Shown: positions 51,459-60,781, counted from the first letter of the stretch. The stretch: DNA of 64,000 nucleotides from GCA-003244245 sp049673305 (GCA_049673305.1 JBATXM010000290.1:1-64000), one strand, 5' to 3'. Numbers and translations are program-made. The notes: a model not told the origin generated them from the letters alone.

Positions 51459-52520
51459 GTGGTCACCGTGACCCTGTGGCGGCTACACGTTGACGTGGCT
51501 GATCAACCCGGCCGGCTGGGCGCGCTGGCTGCGACGATCGGCGGCTGCGGGGCCAATATCGTCTCCCTGCACGTGGTCGGGGAACCGGCTCAGGACGGGG
51601 CGGTGACAGACGAGCTGCTGGTCCGGATGCCGCCGCAACTTGCGGCATCAGCCCTGGTGGGAGCGGTCGAGACCGCTGGGTTCCAGGTCACGGTGGTGGT
51701 GCAGGCCGACGCGCAGGCGCTGGCCGATCCGGTGTGCACCGCGCTGGCGCTGGCCCACTGCGTGGCGGTCGACCCGGGCAGCGCCGCGCGGGCGGTGGCC
51801 GCCTTGCTGCGCGCTGAACTGGCCGGAGACGGTGCGCCGCCCACCGCGCATCAGGCTGAAGTCGGAACTGGGGCGACGCGGGTGCGGCTCCGCCGGGGCT
51901 GGCCGTTCACCGCCACCGAGATCTCCCGAGCTGCGGCACTGCTCGAGCTCGCTGGGTCCTCCGACGGGCGTCGGCTTGCGCCACCACGAGCCAGCGTGCA
52001 GCTGACCGACGGGGTCGAGGTGGTGCTGCGGGCCGCAACAGCCGCGGACGCGCCGCTGGTCGCCGCGCTGCACGCGCGCTGCTCCCCGCACACCCGGGCG
52101 CTGCGTTCGCTGCCTACCAGACCGGTGTTGGCGGTGGCTGTGCTGGCGCAGCTGATCGGCGCCGATGGCTCTGTTAGCGTGCTCGCGGTGACCACCGATG
52201 GGGGGGCGGCGGTCGGGCTGGCGAATCTGGTCTGCACCGGGCCCGGCACAGCCGAGATCGCGCTGCTGGTGGAGGACGTCTGGCAGGGCCGGGGGGTAGG
52301 CACGGCGCTGGCCCGCAAACTGGTGGAGCTGGCCCGAACCGATCAGATCACCGAACTCACCGCCGTGTCGCAGGCAGACAACGGCGCGCTGACGCGGGTG
52401 TTGCGCCGGGCCGGGCTACGCCCGCGCGGCCGGTTGGAGGGAGGCGCTCTGCGCGTCCGGGCTGCGCTGCACCCCGAAGAGCCCAGCTCAAGCGTATCGA
52501 CCCAGATTAGCCTGGCCTAG
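51459..52520 (+). CDS. ACT-domain/GNAT acetyltransferase fusion
   Basis: A 353-residue protein. Residues 1-85 are an ACT domain (WRLHVDVADQPGRLGALAAT, GCGANIVSLHVV), a small-ligand sensing fold. Residues about 185-335 are a GNAT domain (VVLRAATAADAPLVAALHAR; EDVWQGRGVGTALARKLVEL with the RGxGxG/A acetyl-CoA loop). The architecture suggests acetylation controlled by an amino acid, as in actinobacterial GNAT enzymes with amino-acid-binding domains. It follows the S9 peptidase after 27 bases. The substrate is unknown. Confidence 0.8.
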   Translation: MVTVTLWRLHVDVADQPGRLGALAATIGGCGANIVSLHVVGEPAQDGAVTDELLVRMPPQLAASALVGAVETAGFQVTVVVQADAQALADPVCTALALAHCVAVDPGSAARAVAALLRAELAGDGAPPTAHQAEVGTGATRVRLRRGWPFTATEISRAAALLELAGSSDGRRLAPPRASVQLTDGVEVVLRAATAADAPLVAALHARCSPHTRALRSLPTRPVLAVAVLAQLIGADGSVSVLAVTTDGGAAVGLANLVCTGPGTAEIALLVEDVWQGRGVGTALARKLVELARTDQITELTAVSQADNGALTRVLRRAGLRPRGRLEGGALRVRAALHPEEPSSSVSTQISLA

Positions 52521-53130
52521 CCACGACGCTGTCCGCTTGCGCGCCTCCGGCGCGGTCCGCTCTGGCGTCCCCGGCGCGGTGCTCGCGCGCGAACTGCACC
52601 ACCTGCTCCCCGATCGTGCGCAATGTGCGCTCGACTGCGGGATCGGAGGGGACGCCCTGGTCGTCGAAACTCACTTCGGCAGAGTTCAGCGCCGCGCCCA
52701 ACGGTGTGGGCCAGCCACGCAGCGCGTGCACGATCGAGCGCAGCGCGGTGAGCGTGGTCACCGTCGCTTGCCAGCCCAGCGCCATAGCCACGCAGCCGAC
52801 CGCCCGCCCGTCCAGGTAGGGCCGGGAATCGGCGCGCAGGTCCTCGACGTAGTCCAGCGCGTTTTTCACCAATCCGGAGACGGTGCCGTGATATCCCGGT
52901 GAGACCAGCACCACGCCGTCCGCCTCGCGCAACGTCTGCACCAGCCGGCACGCCACCTCGTTGCGCTCGAGCACCGCCGGGTCGTAGAACGGCAACACCA
53001 GGTCCGTGCCGGTGATCGCGACGGTGTCCGCACCGGCGGCTCGGGCGCCCTGCAGAACCACGCGCAAAGCTCGCTCAGATTGCGAGTCCTGGCGCATCGA
53101 ACCGCCGATGCCGACCACGGTGAAGCCCAT
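52507..53130 (-). CDS. NADPH-dependent FMN reductase
   Basis: A protein of about 207 residues with a flavodoxin-like fold: VVGIGGSMRQDSQSERALRV at the N-terminus (the GSxRxxS phosphate loop) and DGVVLVSPGYHGTVSGLVKN, the family flavin motif. It reduces flavin or a quinone-like acceptor with NADPH. The stop is convergent and overlaps the ACT-GNAT gene by 14 bases. The start at 53130 is preferred to the 18-base longer frame. Confidence 0.88.
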   Translation of the reverse strand: MGFTVVGIGGSMRQDSQSERALRVVLQGARAAGADTVAITGTDLVLPFYDPAVLERNEVACRLVQTLREADGVVLVSPGYHGTVSGLVKNALDYVEDLRADSRPYLDGRAVGCVAMALGWQATVTTLTALRSIVHALRGWPTPLGAALNSAEVSFDDQGVPSDPAVERTLRTIGEQVVQFAREHRAGDARADRAGGAQADSVVARPG

Positions 53131-53188
53131 GCCTTGGACCCTAACCACGCCGCTGGCTCACCGGCGAGGCGCCGAGGGCGAATAGTGT

Positions 53189-53219
53189 GGGGGCCCGGCG
53201 CATTCGGCGCCGGGCCCCC
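53189..53219. terminator. Rho-independent-type hairpin after katA
   Basis: GGGGGCCCGGCGC and GCGCCGGGCCCCC form a perfect 13-bp stem with a five-base loop. It lies between the stop of katA (minus strand, ending at 53236) and the FMN reductase start. There is no T-run, as is usual in actinobacteria. It probably ends katA transcription. Confidence 0.75.
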
Positions 53220-53235
53220 GTCTGTTGTGGACCGC

Positions 53236-54759
53236 TCAGGCCTTGGCCTGCGCGGTGGAGCGCGCCGGGTTGGCTTGCTTGGCGGCCTTCGGGTCCCGTT
53301 CGGACTGCTTGGCGCGCACGCCCTGCTCGACCCGGTCGCCCAGGCCCTTGTCGACATTGCGCCAGTACTCGAAGGCTCGCTGCAGAACTGGCTCAGTCAC
53401 AGCGTTGAGGAGGTGGCCGACGATGTTGTCCACCAGCCGCCCGCGGGCCGCGTCGTCCAAGACTTCACGGACCAGCGTGCCGGCCTGGCCCCAGTCGTCG
53501 TCCTCGGCGTGCAGGGTGTAGGCGGCGTGCATCATGTGCCCCTCGGTGTGCCACCCCGCCGGCTCGCCGTAGCGCGCGGTGTCAGCCTTTGGGCCGCCTT
53601 TGGAGTTCGGCGCGTACACCGGATCCGACACGTTCTGGTAACGCATCGCGCCGTCTTTGCTGTAGCTGTGCACCGGCGACGTCGGCGCGTTCACCGGCAG
53701 CTGCTTGTAGTTCGCCCCGATGCGGTACCGGTGGGCGTCGGCGTAGGCGAACAGCCGAGCCAGCAACATCTTGTCCGGGCTCGGGCCAATGCCCGGCACC
53801 AGGTTGTTGGGCTCGAACGCCGCCTGCTCAATCTCGGTGTGGTAGTCGGTGGGGTTGCGGTCCAGCGTCATCTTCCCGACCTCGATGAGTGGGTAGTCGC
53901 CATGCGGCCACACCTTGGTCAGGTCGAACGGGTTGAACCGGTAGGTTTCGGCGTCCTCGAACGGCATGATCTGCACGTTGAGCGTCCAGCTAGGGTACTC
54001 GCCGGAGTCGATGTGCTCATAGAGGTCACGCTGGTGGTAGTCGGTATCCATCGAGCCCATCTGGTCTGCCTCGTCCTGAGTGAAGGCCTCGATGCCCTGG
54101 TCGGTCTTGAAGTGATATTTGACCCAGAACTTCTCACCGCCAGCGTTGACCCACAGGTAGGTGTGGCTGGAATAGCCGTTCATGTGCCGCCAGGTACGCG
54201 GAATGCCGCGGTCGCCCATCAGCCAGGTCACCTGGTGTGCCGACTCCGGAGACAGCGTCCAGAAGTCCCACTGCATGTCATGATCGCGCAGGTTGTTGTC
54301 CGCGCGGCGTTTCTGTGAGCGGATGAAATGCTGGAACTTCATCGGGTCGCGAACGAAGAAGACCGGCGTGTTGTTGCCGACCATGTCGTAGATGCCCTCG
54401 GTCGTGTAGAACTTCAACGCGAAGCCGCGAGGATCACGCCAGGTGTCGGGGCTGCCGCGCTCGCCGGCCACCGTGGAGAACCGGGCCAGCATCTCCGTTC
54501 TGGTGCCCGGCTGGAACACCGCAGCCTTGGTGTAGGCGCTGACGTCGTTGGTCACCTCGAACCGGCCGAAGGCGCCGCCGCCTTTCGCGTGCGGCTGGCG
54601 CTCCGGGACGCGCTCGCGGTTGAACTGAGCCATCTGCTCAATGAGGTAGTGATCCTGGAGGAGGATCGGTCCGTCCGGGCCGACGGTGAGTGAGTGCTCG
54701 TCACTCGCGACCGGGATACCGGCATCCGTCGTCGTCATCTTGGGCTGTGCGCCGGTCAC
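53236..54759 (-). CDS. katA: Monofunctional haem catalase
   Basis: A 507-residue clade-3-sized catalase. ERVPERQPHAKGGGAFGRFE has the distal His, GVFQP-like AAVFQPGTRTEMLARFSTVA, NNTPVFFVRDPMKFQHFIRS with the Asn, and RLFAYADAHRYRIGANY with the proximal Tyr. It converts hydrogen peroxide to water and oxygen. Its GTG start overlaps the Fur gene stop (GTGA) with AGGAGG upstream, so the two form an operon and Fur probably controls it. Confidence 0.95.
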   Translation of the reverse strand: MTGAQPKMTTTDAGIPVASDEHSLTVGPDGPILLQDHYLIEQMAQFNRERVPERQPHAKGGGAFGRFEVTNDVSAYTKAAVFQPGTRTEMLARFSTVAGERGSPDTWRDPRGFALKFYTTEGIYDMVGNNTPVFFVRDPMKFQHFIRSQKRRADNNLRDHDMQWDFWTLSPESAHQVTWLMGDRGIPRTWRHMNGYSSHTYLWVNAGGEKFWVKYHFKTDQGIEAFTQDEADQMGSMDTDYHQRDLYEHIDSGEYPSWTLNVQIMPFEDAETYRFNPFDLTKVWPHGDYPLIEVGKMTLDRNPTDYHTEIEQAAFEPNNLVPGIGPSPDKMLLARLFAYADAHRYRIGANYKQLPVNAPTSPVHSYSKDGAMRYQNVSDPVYAPNSKGGPKADTARYGEPAGWHTEGHMMHAAYTLHAEDDDWGQAGTLVREVLDDAARGRLVDNIVGHLLNAVTEPVLQRAFEYWRNVDKGLGDRVEQGVRAKQSERDPKAAKQANPARSTAQAKA

Positions 54760-55277
54760 TGTAGTGCCTCCTGATGGTGATCAATGGGGTTTTTGTGGGT
54801 AGTCATCGGTTGTTCTGGGTTGTTCTGGGTTGTTCTGGGTTGTTCTGGGTTGTTCTGGGCCGGGGCCTGGCAACTGGGGCAGCTTCCCCAGAACACCACC
54901 TCGGCTTCGTCGAGTGCGTAACCATGGTCATCGCTGGGTGTCAGGCACGGGCGCACACTAACGACGCAGTCGACGTCTTCGGTGCGTCCGCACGAACGAC
55001 ACACCACATGGTGGTGGTTGTCACCGGTACGGCGCTCGAACCGGGCGGGATGGCCGGCCGGTTCGATCCGGCGCACCAGCCCTGCGGCGGTGCAGGCGGC
55101 CAGCACATCATAGATGGTCTGGGGGGAGACCGATCCCAGTCGCTGTGCCACCCCGCAGCGGATCTGCTCAGCGGTGGCATGGGGGTGCTCAGCCAACCAC
55201 TGCAGCACGGACTGGCGGGGTGCGGTCACCCTTAACCCCGCCTGACGCAGTTGGTGGCGGATGTCCGTAGAGCCCAT
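54756..55277 (-). CDS. Fur-family peroxide/metal regulator with a repeat-encoded tail
   Basis: A 173-residue protein of the Fur family: a winged helix (LRVTAPRQSVLQWLAEHPHA, VSPQTIYDVLAACTAAGLVR) and the metal-binding DNHHHVVCRSCGRTEDVDC with a second CPSC pair. Like other actinobacterial regulators next to katA or katG it probably represses the catalase until peroxide oxidises it. The last 35 residues, after CQAPAQNNPEQ, are a low-complexity tail encoded by the 10-bp tandem repeat at 54811-54860. A palindrome-like CCAG(n6)CTGG near 55302-55315 in its upstream region could be the operator. Confidence 0.85.
   Translation of the reverse strand: MGSTDIRHQLRQAGLRVTAPRQSVLQWLAEHPHATAEQIRCGVAQRLGSVSPQTIYDVLAACTAAGLVRRIEPAGHPARFERRTGDNHHHVVCRSCGRTEDVDCVVSVRPCLTPSDDHGYALDEAEVVFWGSCPSCQAPAQNNPEQPRTTQNNPEQPMTTHKNPIDHHQEALQ
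54811..54860. repeat. Five tandem copies of a 10-bp repeat in the Fur gene 3' end
   Basis: The unit TGTTCTGGGT is repeated five times (last copy ending GGGC), preceded by a partial copy. The unit length is not a multiple of three, so three units code for ten residues (QNNPEQPRTT and variants). Gain or loss of a unit would change the Fur C-terminal tail and its stop codon, which overlaps the katA start. Confidence 0.9.
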
Positions 55278-55490
55278 GGTAAGAGCAACTATCCCAGTTC
55301 TATCTGGAACGAGTCAAGAAACGACACCCGGATGATGACCTGGAGCGCCGTTCACCCGACTAGGCCTCGTCGAAGCAGCAACCCTCTGCTACGTTAGGCC
55401 ATCAGATAGTAGGTAGTAGGACAATAGGTCATCAGACAGTTTCTCCACGTTGATCACCACGGCGGGCTCCGCGCGGTAAGCAGGAGACCC

Positions 55491-57185
55491 TTGTCGTCGT
55501 CGGGGGGAGCGGCTATCAGCTCACATGCACTGCGAACAGCAGACACGAGGGCCGCAGCTGCGGCCCTCGTGTCTGAGATATCGTCCGATTCCTCTGGAGC
55601 GGTCTCGTCGTCGGTCTACGAGACCGCGCGCCTGGTAACGCTGGTACCGTGGCTTGCCGGGCACGCCCAACGAGTGCTGTTTCTCCTGCGGAGTCAGCGT
55701 CGAGACGGCAGTTGGGGTGATCTGGATGGTTATGGCCTCGTCCCGACGCTGAGTGCCACTGAGGCGTTACTGGCGAGCCTGCGGCGATGGCAGCAGGACG
55801 GGAACGGACAGGCTCTTGGCTACGCAGCCGTAGTCAGCGCAGCCGACCGTGGGCTGCGGACGCTGTTCGGCTGGCTCAGCGCCGGCGAACGGATCATGGT
55901 CCCGGATACGATCGGGGCGGAAATCGTAGTTCCCGCCCTGGTCGCACAGCTCAACGTGCACCTGGACAGGATCATTGCAGAACCGGTGGTCGGGCTGGAT
56001 AGCTGGCGTGGTAGTGGCCGGCTCCTGCTGCCCCCTGGGATGGACGACCGACTGCTGGCAGGGTTGGGCCAGCTGGTGCGTCACGGCGGTGCGCTGCCGA
56101 CCAAGTTGCTGCATTCACTTGAGGCTATTGGTTCTTCGGCGCGGGGCGCCCTGGACGTCCAGCCGGTGCACGGCGCGATGGGCTGCTCACCGGCGGCGAC
56201 CGCAGCCTGGCTCCAGGAGCGCATGGGCTGCCGTGCAGCGGTGAGTTACCTGGAAACCGTGCAGGACCGTGGTGGCGGTCCGGTGCCAGGGGTCACTCCG
56301 ATCACCGTCTTCGAGCGGGCCTGGGTGCTGGCCGCGCTCACGACGGCGGGCATCGGTGTGACGGTGCCGCACTGGCTGGTGGGCAGCTTGCACGCCGCGT
56401 TCGGTGAGTGTGGTGTTGCCGCTGGCTCCGGTCTTCCGCCGGACTCTGATGACACGGCGATTGCCTTGTACGCGTTGGCACAGTTGGGCAGCCCCCGTTC
56501 GCCGGACTGCCTGTTGGCCTATCAGGTGGACGCACATTTCAGTTGTTTCCTCGACGAGCGCACACCGTCGACCAGCACCAATGCCCACGTGCTCCAGGCA
56601 TTTAGCGTGTATCTGGAGCACGACGCACCACAACGTTTTCGCCACCAAGCTGCGATGAGCAAGCTCTCGGGGTGGCTACGCGATTGCCAGGAAGCTGATG
56701 GGAGCTGGTGGGACAAATGGCACGCCTCACCCTATTACGCGACGGCGTGTTGCGCTACAGCGCTGCACCGGCACAGCCGGAACGCATCAGCCACCACGGT
56801 TGCCAGGGCCGTGGAATGGCTGCTCGACAGCCAACGTGCGGATGGGTCATGGGGACGATGGAGTGGTACCTACGAGGAAACCGCGTACGCGGTGCAAACC
56901 TTGTTGCAGACGTGCACGTCTCGGGTCAACAGCGCGGTCAATCAAGCCGCCGCCCATGGGTGCGTATTCCTGCGACGATCTCCAGTAGATCACCAGCAGC
57001 CGCCGCTGTGGCACGGCAAAGACCTGTATGCACCGATCAGGGTGGTCCAGGCCCAGGGGCTGGCCGCGTTGCACCTAGCATACACCAATCCCCACGTCGC
57101 CGCGATCATTGACCGCTGGGTCACCGACGAATGGTTCACCGATGAATGGATTACGGAAAAGTTCGAACAAGAGGCGGCGGGGTAA
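55491..57185 (+). CDS. Class II diterpene cyclase (copalyl-diphosphate-synthase-like)
   Basis: A 564-residue protein with the class II cyclase acid motif DxDD (DSDD in LPPDSDDTAIALYALAQLG) and several QW-like repeats (QRRDGSWG near residue 69, QEADGSWW and QRADGSWG near the C-terminus). Such enzymes protonate geranylgeranyl diphosphate to form copalyl diphosphates. The class I DDxxD motif is not seen. It starts at a TTG at 55491 with AGGAG six bases upstream. The following P450 gene begins seven bases after its stop, so it heads a terpenoid operon. Confidence 0.85.
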   Translation: MSSSGGAAISSHALRTADTRAAAAALVSEISSDSSGAVSSSVYETARLVTLVPWLAGHAQRVLFLLRSQRRDGSWGDLDGYGLVPTLSATEALLASLRRWQQDGNGQALGYAAVVSAADRGLRTLFGWLSAGERIMVPDTIGAEIVVPALVAQLNVHLDRIIAEPVVGLDSWRGSGRLLLPPGMDDRLLAGLGQLVRHGGALPTKLLHSLEAIGSSARGALDVQPVHGAMGCSPAATAAWLQERMGCRAAVSYLETVQDRGGGPVPGVTPITVFERAWVLAALTTAGIGVTVPHWLVGSLHAAFGECGVAAGSGLPPDSDDTAIALYALAQLGSPRSPDCLLAYQVDAHFSCFLDERTPSTSTNAHVLQAFSVYLEHDAPQRFRHQAAMSKLSGWLRDCQEADGSWWDKWHASPYYATACCATALHRHSRNASATTVARAVEWLLDSQRADGSWGRWSGTYEETAYAVQTLLQTCTSRVNSAVNQAAAHGCVFLRRSPVDHQQPPLWHGKDLYAPIRVVQAQGLAALHLAYTNPHVAAIIDRWVTDEWFTDEWITEKFEQEAAG

Positions 57186-57191
57186 GGATCA

Positions 57192-58511
57192 ATGAATCGC
57201 AAGAAATTCCGTTTCGCATTCCGGACGTTGCCATTCATGGACTCCTACGAGAATGATCCCACTGGCGTTCTGGAACTGCGCGCGCGACCTACACCGCAGC
57301 TGCTGGTATGGCACCCGGAAGGGATAGACTGGATCTTCCAGGCTGACCGGAAGCTGCACCATATGCCCAGCCGTACCCTGCGTCCCCTGCTCGGGCGGCA
57401 GTCCCTGCTGGGAAGTGAAGGCTCCCGGCACGCCGCATACCGCCGGGTGCTCGGTCCCGCGCTGTGCGGCCATCAGTTGCAGGCTAGTCACAACATTATT
57501 TCGAACACTGTCCACACCGCAATCGACGCGTTGGCCCCAGGAACCGTCATCAGCTTGATCGAGTGGACCCGGAAGATCACGCTCTGCATCATCAGCCAAA
57601 TTCTCCTGGGCCGTTCCGATGACGTGTTGCTCAGATTATTCAGCGCTCGCGTCGACCGTGTGCTGGGCTCGCGCAGTCGGACATTATTGCACCGTTACCT
57701 CTCTGCGCACACGATGTCAATCTCTACCCGGTGGTCCTTCCCCGGTGGTCGCCGCGAACTAGACGACATGTTGCTGAGGAGCGCGAAAGCCACCGCGACC
57801 ATCGAGGCGCCCGCGTTGGCAACCCTGTTGCTGGCGGGTGACGGACCGCTCGGGGTGCTCGACGATGAAGAACTGCGGGACCAGATCATGTCCCTGCTGT
57901 TCGCCGGACATGAAACCACCGCGTCAACGATCGCCTGGGTACTGTATTGGTTAGTTCGCGACGAAAGAGTGCGCCGCGACGTCATCGCCGAGCTGATCAG
58001 CACCTCCAACGATGGCTCCGACCCCGCACAGGTTCCGCTACTGCATGCCGTGACCCAAGAAGCTCTGCGACTCTCTCCGCCCGCGATCATTGCCGGCAAG
58101 CGGATGCTGACCGCAGACGGTGAACTACTCGGCAAGCCGTTACCAGCAGGCACCATTGTCACTCCCTGCATATACCTTGCGCATCATCAACCTGACCTTT
58201 TTCCGAATCCGCGTCAATTCAACCCGCACCGTTTTATTGACAACCGGATCTCGCGCCAGCACTACTTTCCGTTCGGTGGTGGAACTCGGCGCTGCCTGGG
58301 TAGCGAGCTGGCCATGCTGGAAGTTCGTATGATCACCGCTGCTGTGCTGCGTCGTTGCCAGCTGTACTGCGTCAACCCTGAAGCTGGTATTCCTGAGCTG
58401 CGCGGCCCTGCCATGACATTGGCCCGGGGTCTACGAATGTGGATCACCCCGCGCCGTATGGCAGCACCTCGCATCGAGCTACCTCGTGTGAAATTGCCCA
58501 GTATACAATGA
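57192..58511 (+). CDS. Cytochrome P450
   Basis: A 439-residue P450: the I-helix oxygen-binding LLFAGHETTASTIAW, the K-helix ExxR in TQEALRLSPPAI, and the haem loop FPFGGGTRRCLGSELAMLE with the thiolate Cys. It probably hydroxylates the terpene made by its operon partners. The stop overlaps the start of the UbiA gene (ATGA). The reductase partner is not encoded nearby. Confidence 0.92.
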   Translation: MNRKKFRFAFRTLPFMDSYENDPTGVLELRARPTPQLLVWHPEGIDWIFQADRKLHHMPSRTLRPLLGRQSLLGSEGSRHAAYRRVLGPALCGHQLQASHNIISNTVHTAIDALAPGTVISLIEWTRKITLCIISQILLGRSDDVLLRLFSARVDRVLGSRSRTLLHRYLSAHTMSISTRWSFPGGRRELDDMLLRSAKATATIEAPALATLLLAGDGPLGVLDDEELRDQIMSLLFAGHETTASTIAWVLYWLVRDERVRRDVIAELISTSNDGSDPAQVPLLHAVTQEALRLSPPAIIAGKRMLTADGELLGKPLPAGTIVTPCIYLAHHQPDLFPNPRQFNPHRFIDNRISRQHYFPFGGGTRRCLGSELAMLEVRMITAAVLRRCQLYCVNPEAGIPELRGPAMTLARGLRMWITPRRMAAPRIELPRVKLPSIQ

Positions 58512-59437
58512 TGGGGCAGGACCCTGTGAGCGGATGGCGGGATGTTCTCCGAATTCACCGCCTTGAGTACCCGTTCCCGGTGCACTACCTGTGCCACGCG
58601 GTGTTGGGTGCCTGCTATGCGGCAAGCAACGTTCAACAGCTGTTCACCGGGCCCGTCCTCTTCTGCATTATCGCGAACCTGCTGTCCATCGTGGGCGGAA
58701 ACCCACTCAACGCAGCAGTCGATGTCTCGACCGACGCACACACCCAGGACAAACGTGGCATCGCCCAGGCGGCGCTCCGGCTTGGCCGGCGCCAGGCCAT
58801 GAAATGGACCACCACAGAAATGATAGTCGCGCTGGTAGCGGCTACCGCGATCTCGCTGTGGCTGGACCGCATGCTCATCGCGGTTGGCATAACATGGACC
58901 ATTGCGCTTTGCTTGCTCTATAATCTTGAACCAGTCCGGCTTAAGCGTCGAGGGCTCGCCAACCCCATCACGATTGCCTTGATTTACGGACCGCTGCCAA
59001 GTATCGTCGCGTACAGTGCTGTACGGGCCGAGCTCACCGCATCAGCGTGGCTCATCTTCATTGGACTTGGGGTTCTGATCACGGGACGCGCCCTATGGTG
59101 GACAGTACCGGATCGGGTCAGCGATAAAGCGACAGGCATGACGACACCAACCGTCCGATACGGCGCATCGCAGGCGATGAGAATTTCCTGTGATGCGACC
59201 GCAGTTGGGCTCGGCCTGCTCGGCTGGGGGCTATGGTGGCGCTATGGGCCGCTATGGGCTCTGCTGGGAGTGGCCGCAAATGGGCCTTTTCTCCTCAGTA
59301 AGCTCGCGCTACTGCGCCGTTTGCCTCATAATTCCTTGCCGAATTCTACGCAGCTGCGCCGTCACGACCTCTCCTGGGTCATGATTGCCGACATAGTTCT
59401 GGTGTTACTCCCGCTGGTCGCTCGAGGAACGTCATAG
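58508..59437 (+). CDS. UbiA-superfamily membrane prenyltransferase
   Basis: A protein of about 309 residues with eight to nine membrane helices. The first Asp-rich loop is GGNPLNAAVDVSTDAHTQDK (NxxxDxxxD type) and the second is DRVSDKATGM, as expected for magnesium-bound diphosphate substrates. UbiA proteins transfer prenyl groups to aromatic acceptors, and some act as terpene synthases. Here the gene shares an operon with a class II cyclase that lacks an obvious class I partner. The start at 58508 overlaps the P450 stop. Confidence 0.85.
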   Translation: MMGQDPVSGWRDVLRIHRLEYPFPVHYLCHAVLGACYAASNVQQLFTGPVLFCIIANLLSIVGGNPLNAAVDVSTDAHTQDKRGIAQAALRLGRRQAMKWTTTEMIVALVAATAISLWLDRMLIAVGITWTIALCLLYNLEPVRLKRRGLANPITIALIYGPLPSIVAYSAVRAELTASAWLIFIGLGVLITGRALWWTVPDRVSDKATGMTTPTVRYGASQAMRISCDATAVGLGLLGWGLWWRYGPLWALLGVAANGPFLLSKLALLRRLPHNSLPNSTQLRRHDLSWVMIADIVLVLLPLVARGTS

Positions 59438-59439
59438 AG

Positions 59440-60249
59440 TCACGATTTCCGGCCAAGTCCGCAAAACGCTGGGAAATTTTCCGGATCCATGCATAGGCCC
59501 GCGTTTGACTCTGGGTGCCACAAGGGAATCGGAACAATACCTGGATGTACGAGATCCAACTTGTTGAATAATTCAGTGATCTGCATAAGGTTGCGAAAAG
59601 TGAGTTGTGGAACCGGGATCTGGTAAAAATGACTAAAAATTTCCAGGCCAGTGATCAGAGCCTCGTCGTGGTCACTATGCGCAATGGACATGTAACTATC
59701 AGGGCATATCGCGTCAATGTATGCTGTAATAATCCTGCCTGGATTGTCGACATCGGGAATATGATGCAACACATCGATCGCTAGCACGGCGACCGGGGCG
59801 CCCAGGTCAAGCAGACCAGATCGTCTGGTGGCATCGAGTACCTGCGCAGGCTGGCGTAAGTCAGCACGCACTATAGCGGCATCGTGGTTACCAGCCAACA
59901 ACTCATGGCCCCTGGCCACAACACCTGGGTCTATATCGACGTACACCACGCGAGCGCCAGGACTGAGATCTTGGGCCACTTGGTGCACATTGCCTGCGGT
60001 AGGCAGGCCTGACCCGAGATCCAGGAACTGCCGCACACCCGCTTCGACGAGATACCGCACCACGCGACCCAGAAGCGCCCGATAGACGCGCACCACGTGC
60101 GCCAGATGCGGCGCACCCAGCAAGATACCCTCAGCGACCTCGCTATCTGCCAGGTTGTGGTGCGACCCACCCAGCCAGCAGTCACGAATTCCCGCGATAC
60201 TCCACGGGCCTGAACCATTTTTAGGCAGAGTCCCGACCGGGCTCGACAC
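59440..60249 (-). CDS. SAM-dependent methyltransferase (Methyltransf_19/DUF574 family)
   Basis: A 269-residue protein. WSIAGIRDCWLGGSHHNLAD is the N-terminal signature of this actinobacterial family, VRQFLDLGSGLPTAGNVHQV is the SAM-binding loop and RVVYVDIDPGVVARGHELLA the ribose-binding Asp. VAVLAIDVLHHIPDVDNPGR follows. The target is unknown. It is convergent with the UbiA gene, stop codons almost touching, and may methylate the terpenoid product or be unrelated. Confidence 0.9.
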   Translation of the reverse strand: MSSPVGTLPKNGSGPWSIAGIRDCWLGGSHHNLADSEVAEGILLGAPHLAHVVRVYRALLGRVVRYLVEAGVRQFLDLGSGLPTAGNVHQVAQDLSPGARVVYVDIDPGVVARGHELLAGNHDAAIVRADLRQPAQVLDATRRSGLLDLGAPVAVLAIDVLHHIPDVDNPGRIITAYIDAICPDSYMSIAHSDHDEALITGLEIFSHFYQIPVPQLTFRNLMQITELFNKLDLVHPGIVPIPLWHPESNAGLCMDPENFPAFCGLGRKS

Positions 60250-60313
60250 CCTCGTTCACTCATCCCTTCAAGTAGTCAGCATCACCACGTGAGCACACGG
60301 AAATGGGCTCGAT

Positions 60314-60772
60314 TCAGGTTGCCGGTACGACAGTGAAGGCGGTGGAAAGCTCGACGGCACCGCAGGTCGCGGAAACCTGGTACCGACCGGGAGCTGCATC
60401 CGAGCGGATGGTACCAGCACCGAAGAGATGCCACGGCTGGTGGCCGTCCGGGTTTCCCTTCAGCGCACCGATGTCGAGAACCGGGGAGAGCACCGCACCA
60501 AGCTTGTCCAAGCATGCCACGTCAAGTGACACCGCAGAGCCCGGAGCCCCCTGCTCGGGGGACACTCTCAACCAGTTCACCCCGCTCGTGGATGGCGATG
60601 ACAGCAAGGGCGTGGCGGTGCGGCTCGGCCCCGCCTTTTCTGGGGTGGGTTCGCTCGGCCCAGAACAGGCGGCAATGGGCATCCCCAGGCTGACGATGCC
60701 GGCGATGGCGATGAAAGCCCGGACGCGCACAGCCTGCGTCACCCGAGGTGCACAAGGTGCACAAGCATCCAT
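60314..60772 (-). CDS. Small lipoprotein with an Ig-like domain
   Basis: A 152-residue protein with a lipoprotein signal peptide (basic, hydrophobic AFIAIAGIVSLGMPIAAC, Cys at the lipobox), a Ser/Thr/Pro linker and a beta-rich C-terminal domain (WLRVSPEQGAPGSAVSLDVA, then CGAVELSTAFTVVPA). The domain pattern is like an extracellular Ig-like fold. The gene lies just downstream of the symporter (9 bases apart), so they may be co-transcribed. Confidence 0.7.
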   Translation of the reverse strand: MDACAPCAPRVTQAVRVRAFIAIAGIVSLGMPIAACSGPSEPTPEKAGPSRTATPLLSSPSTSGVNWLRVSPEQGAPGSAVSLDVACLDKLGAVLSPVLDIGALKGNPDGHQPWHLFGAGTIRSDAAPGRYQVSATCGAVELSTAFTVVPAT

Positions 60773-60781
60773 GGGTGCCTA

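Noticed and set aside
53080..54318. Plus-strand frame opposite katA (412 codons)
   Set aside because: The catalase on the minus strand has all catalytic motifs; the opposite frame is Val/Arg-rich noise.
54811..54860. Possible CRISPR array
   Set aside because: The units are ten bases, contiguous and without spacers, and no cas gene is present. It is a simple tandem repeat inside a coding region.
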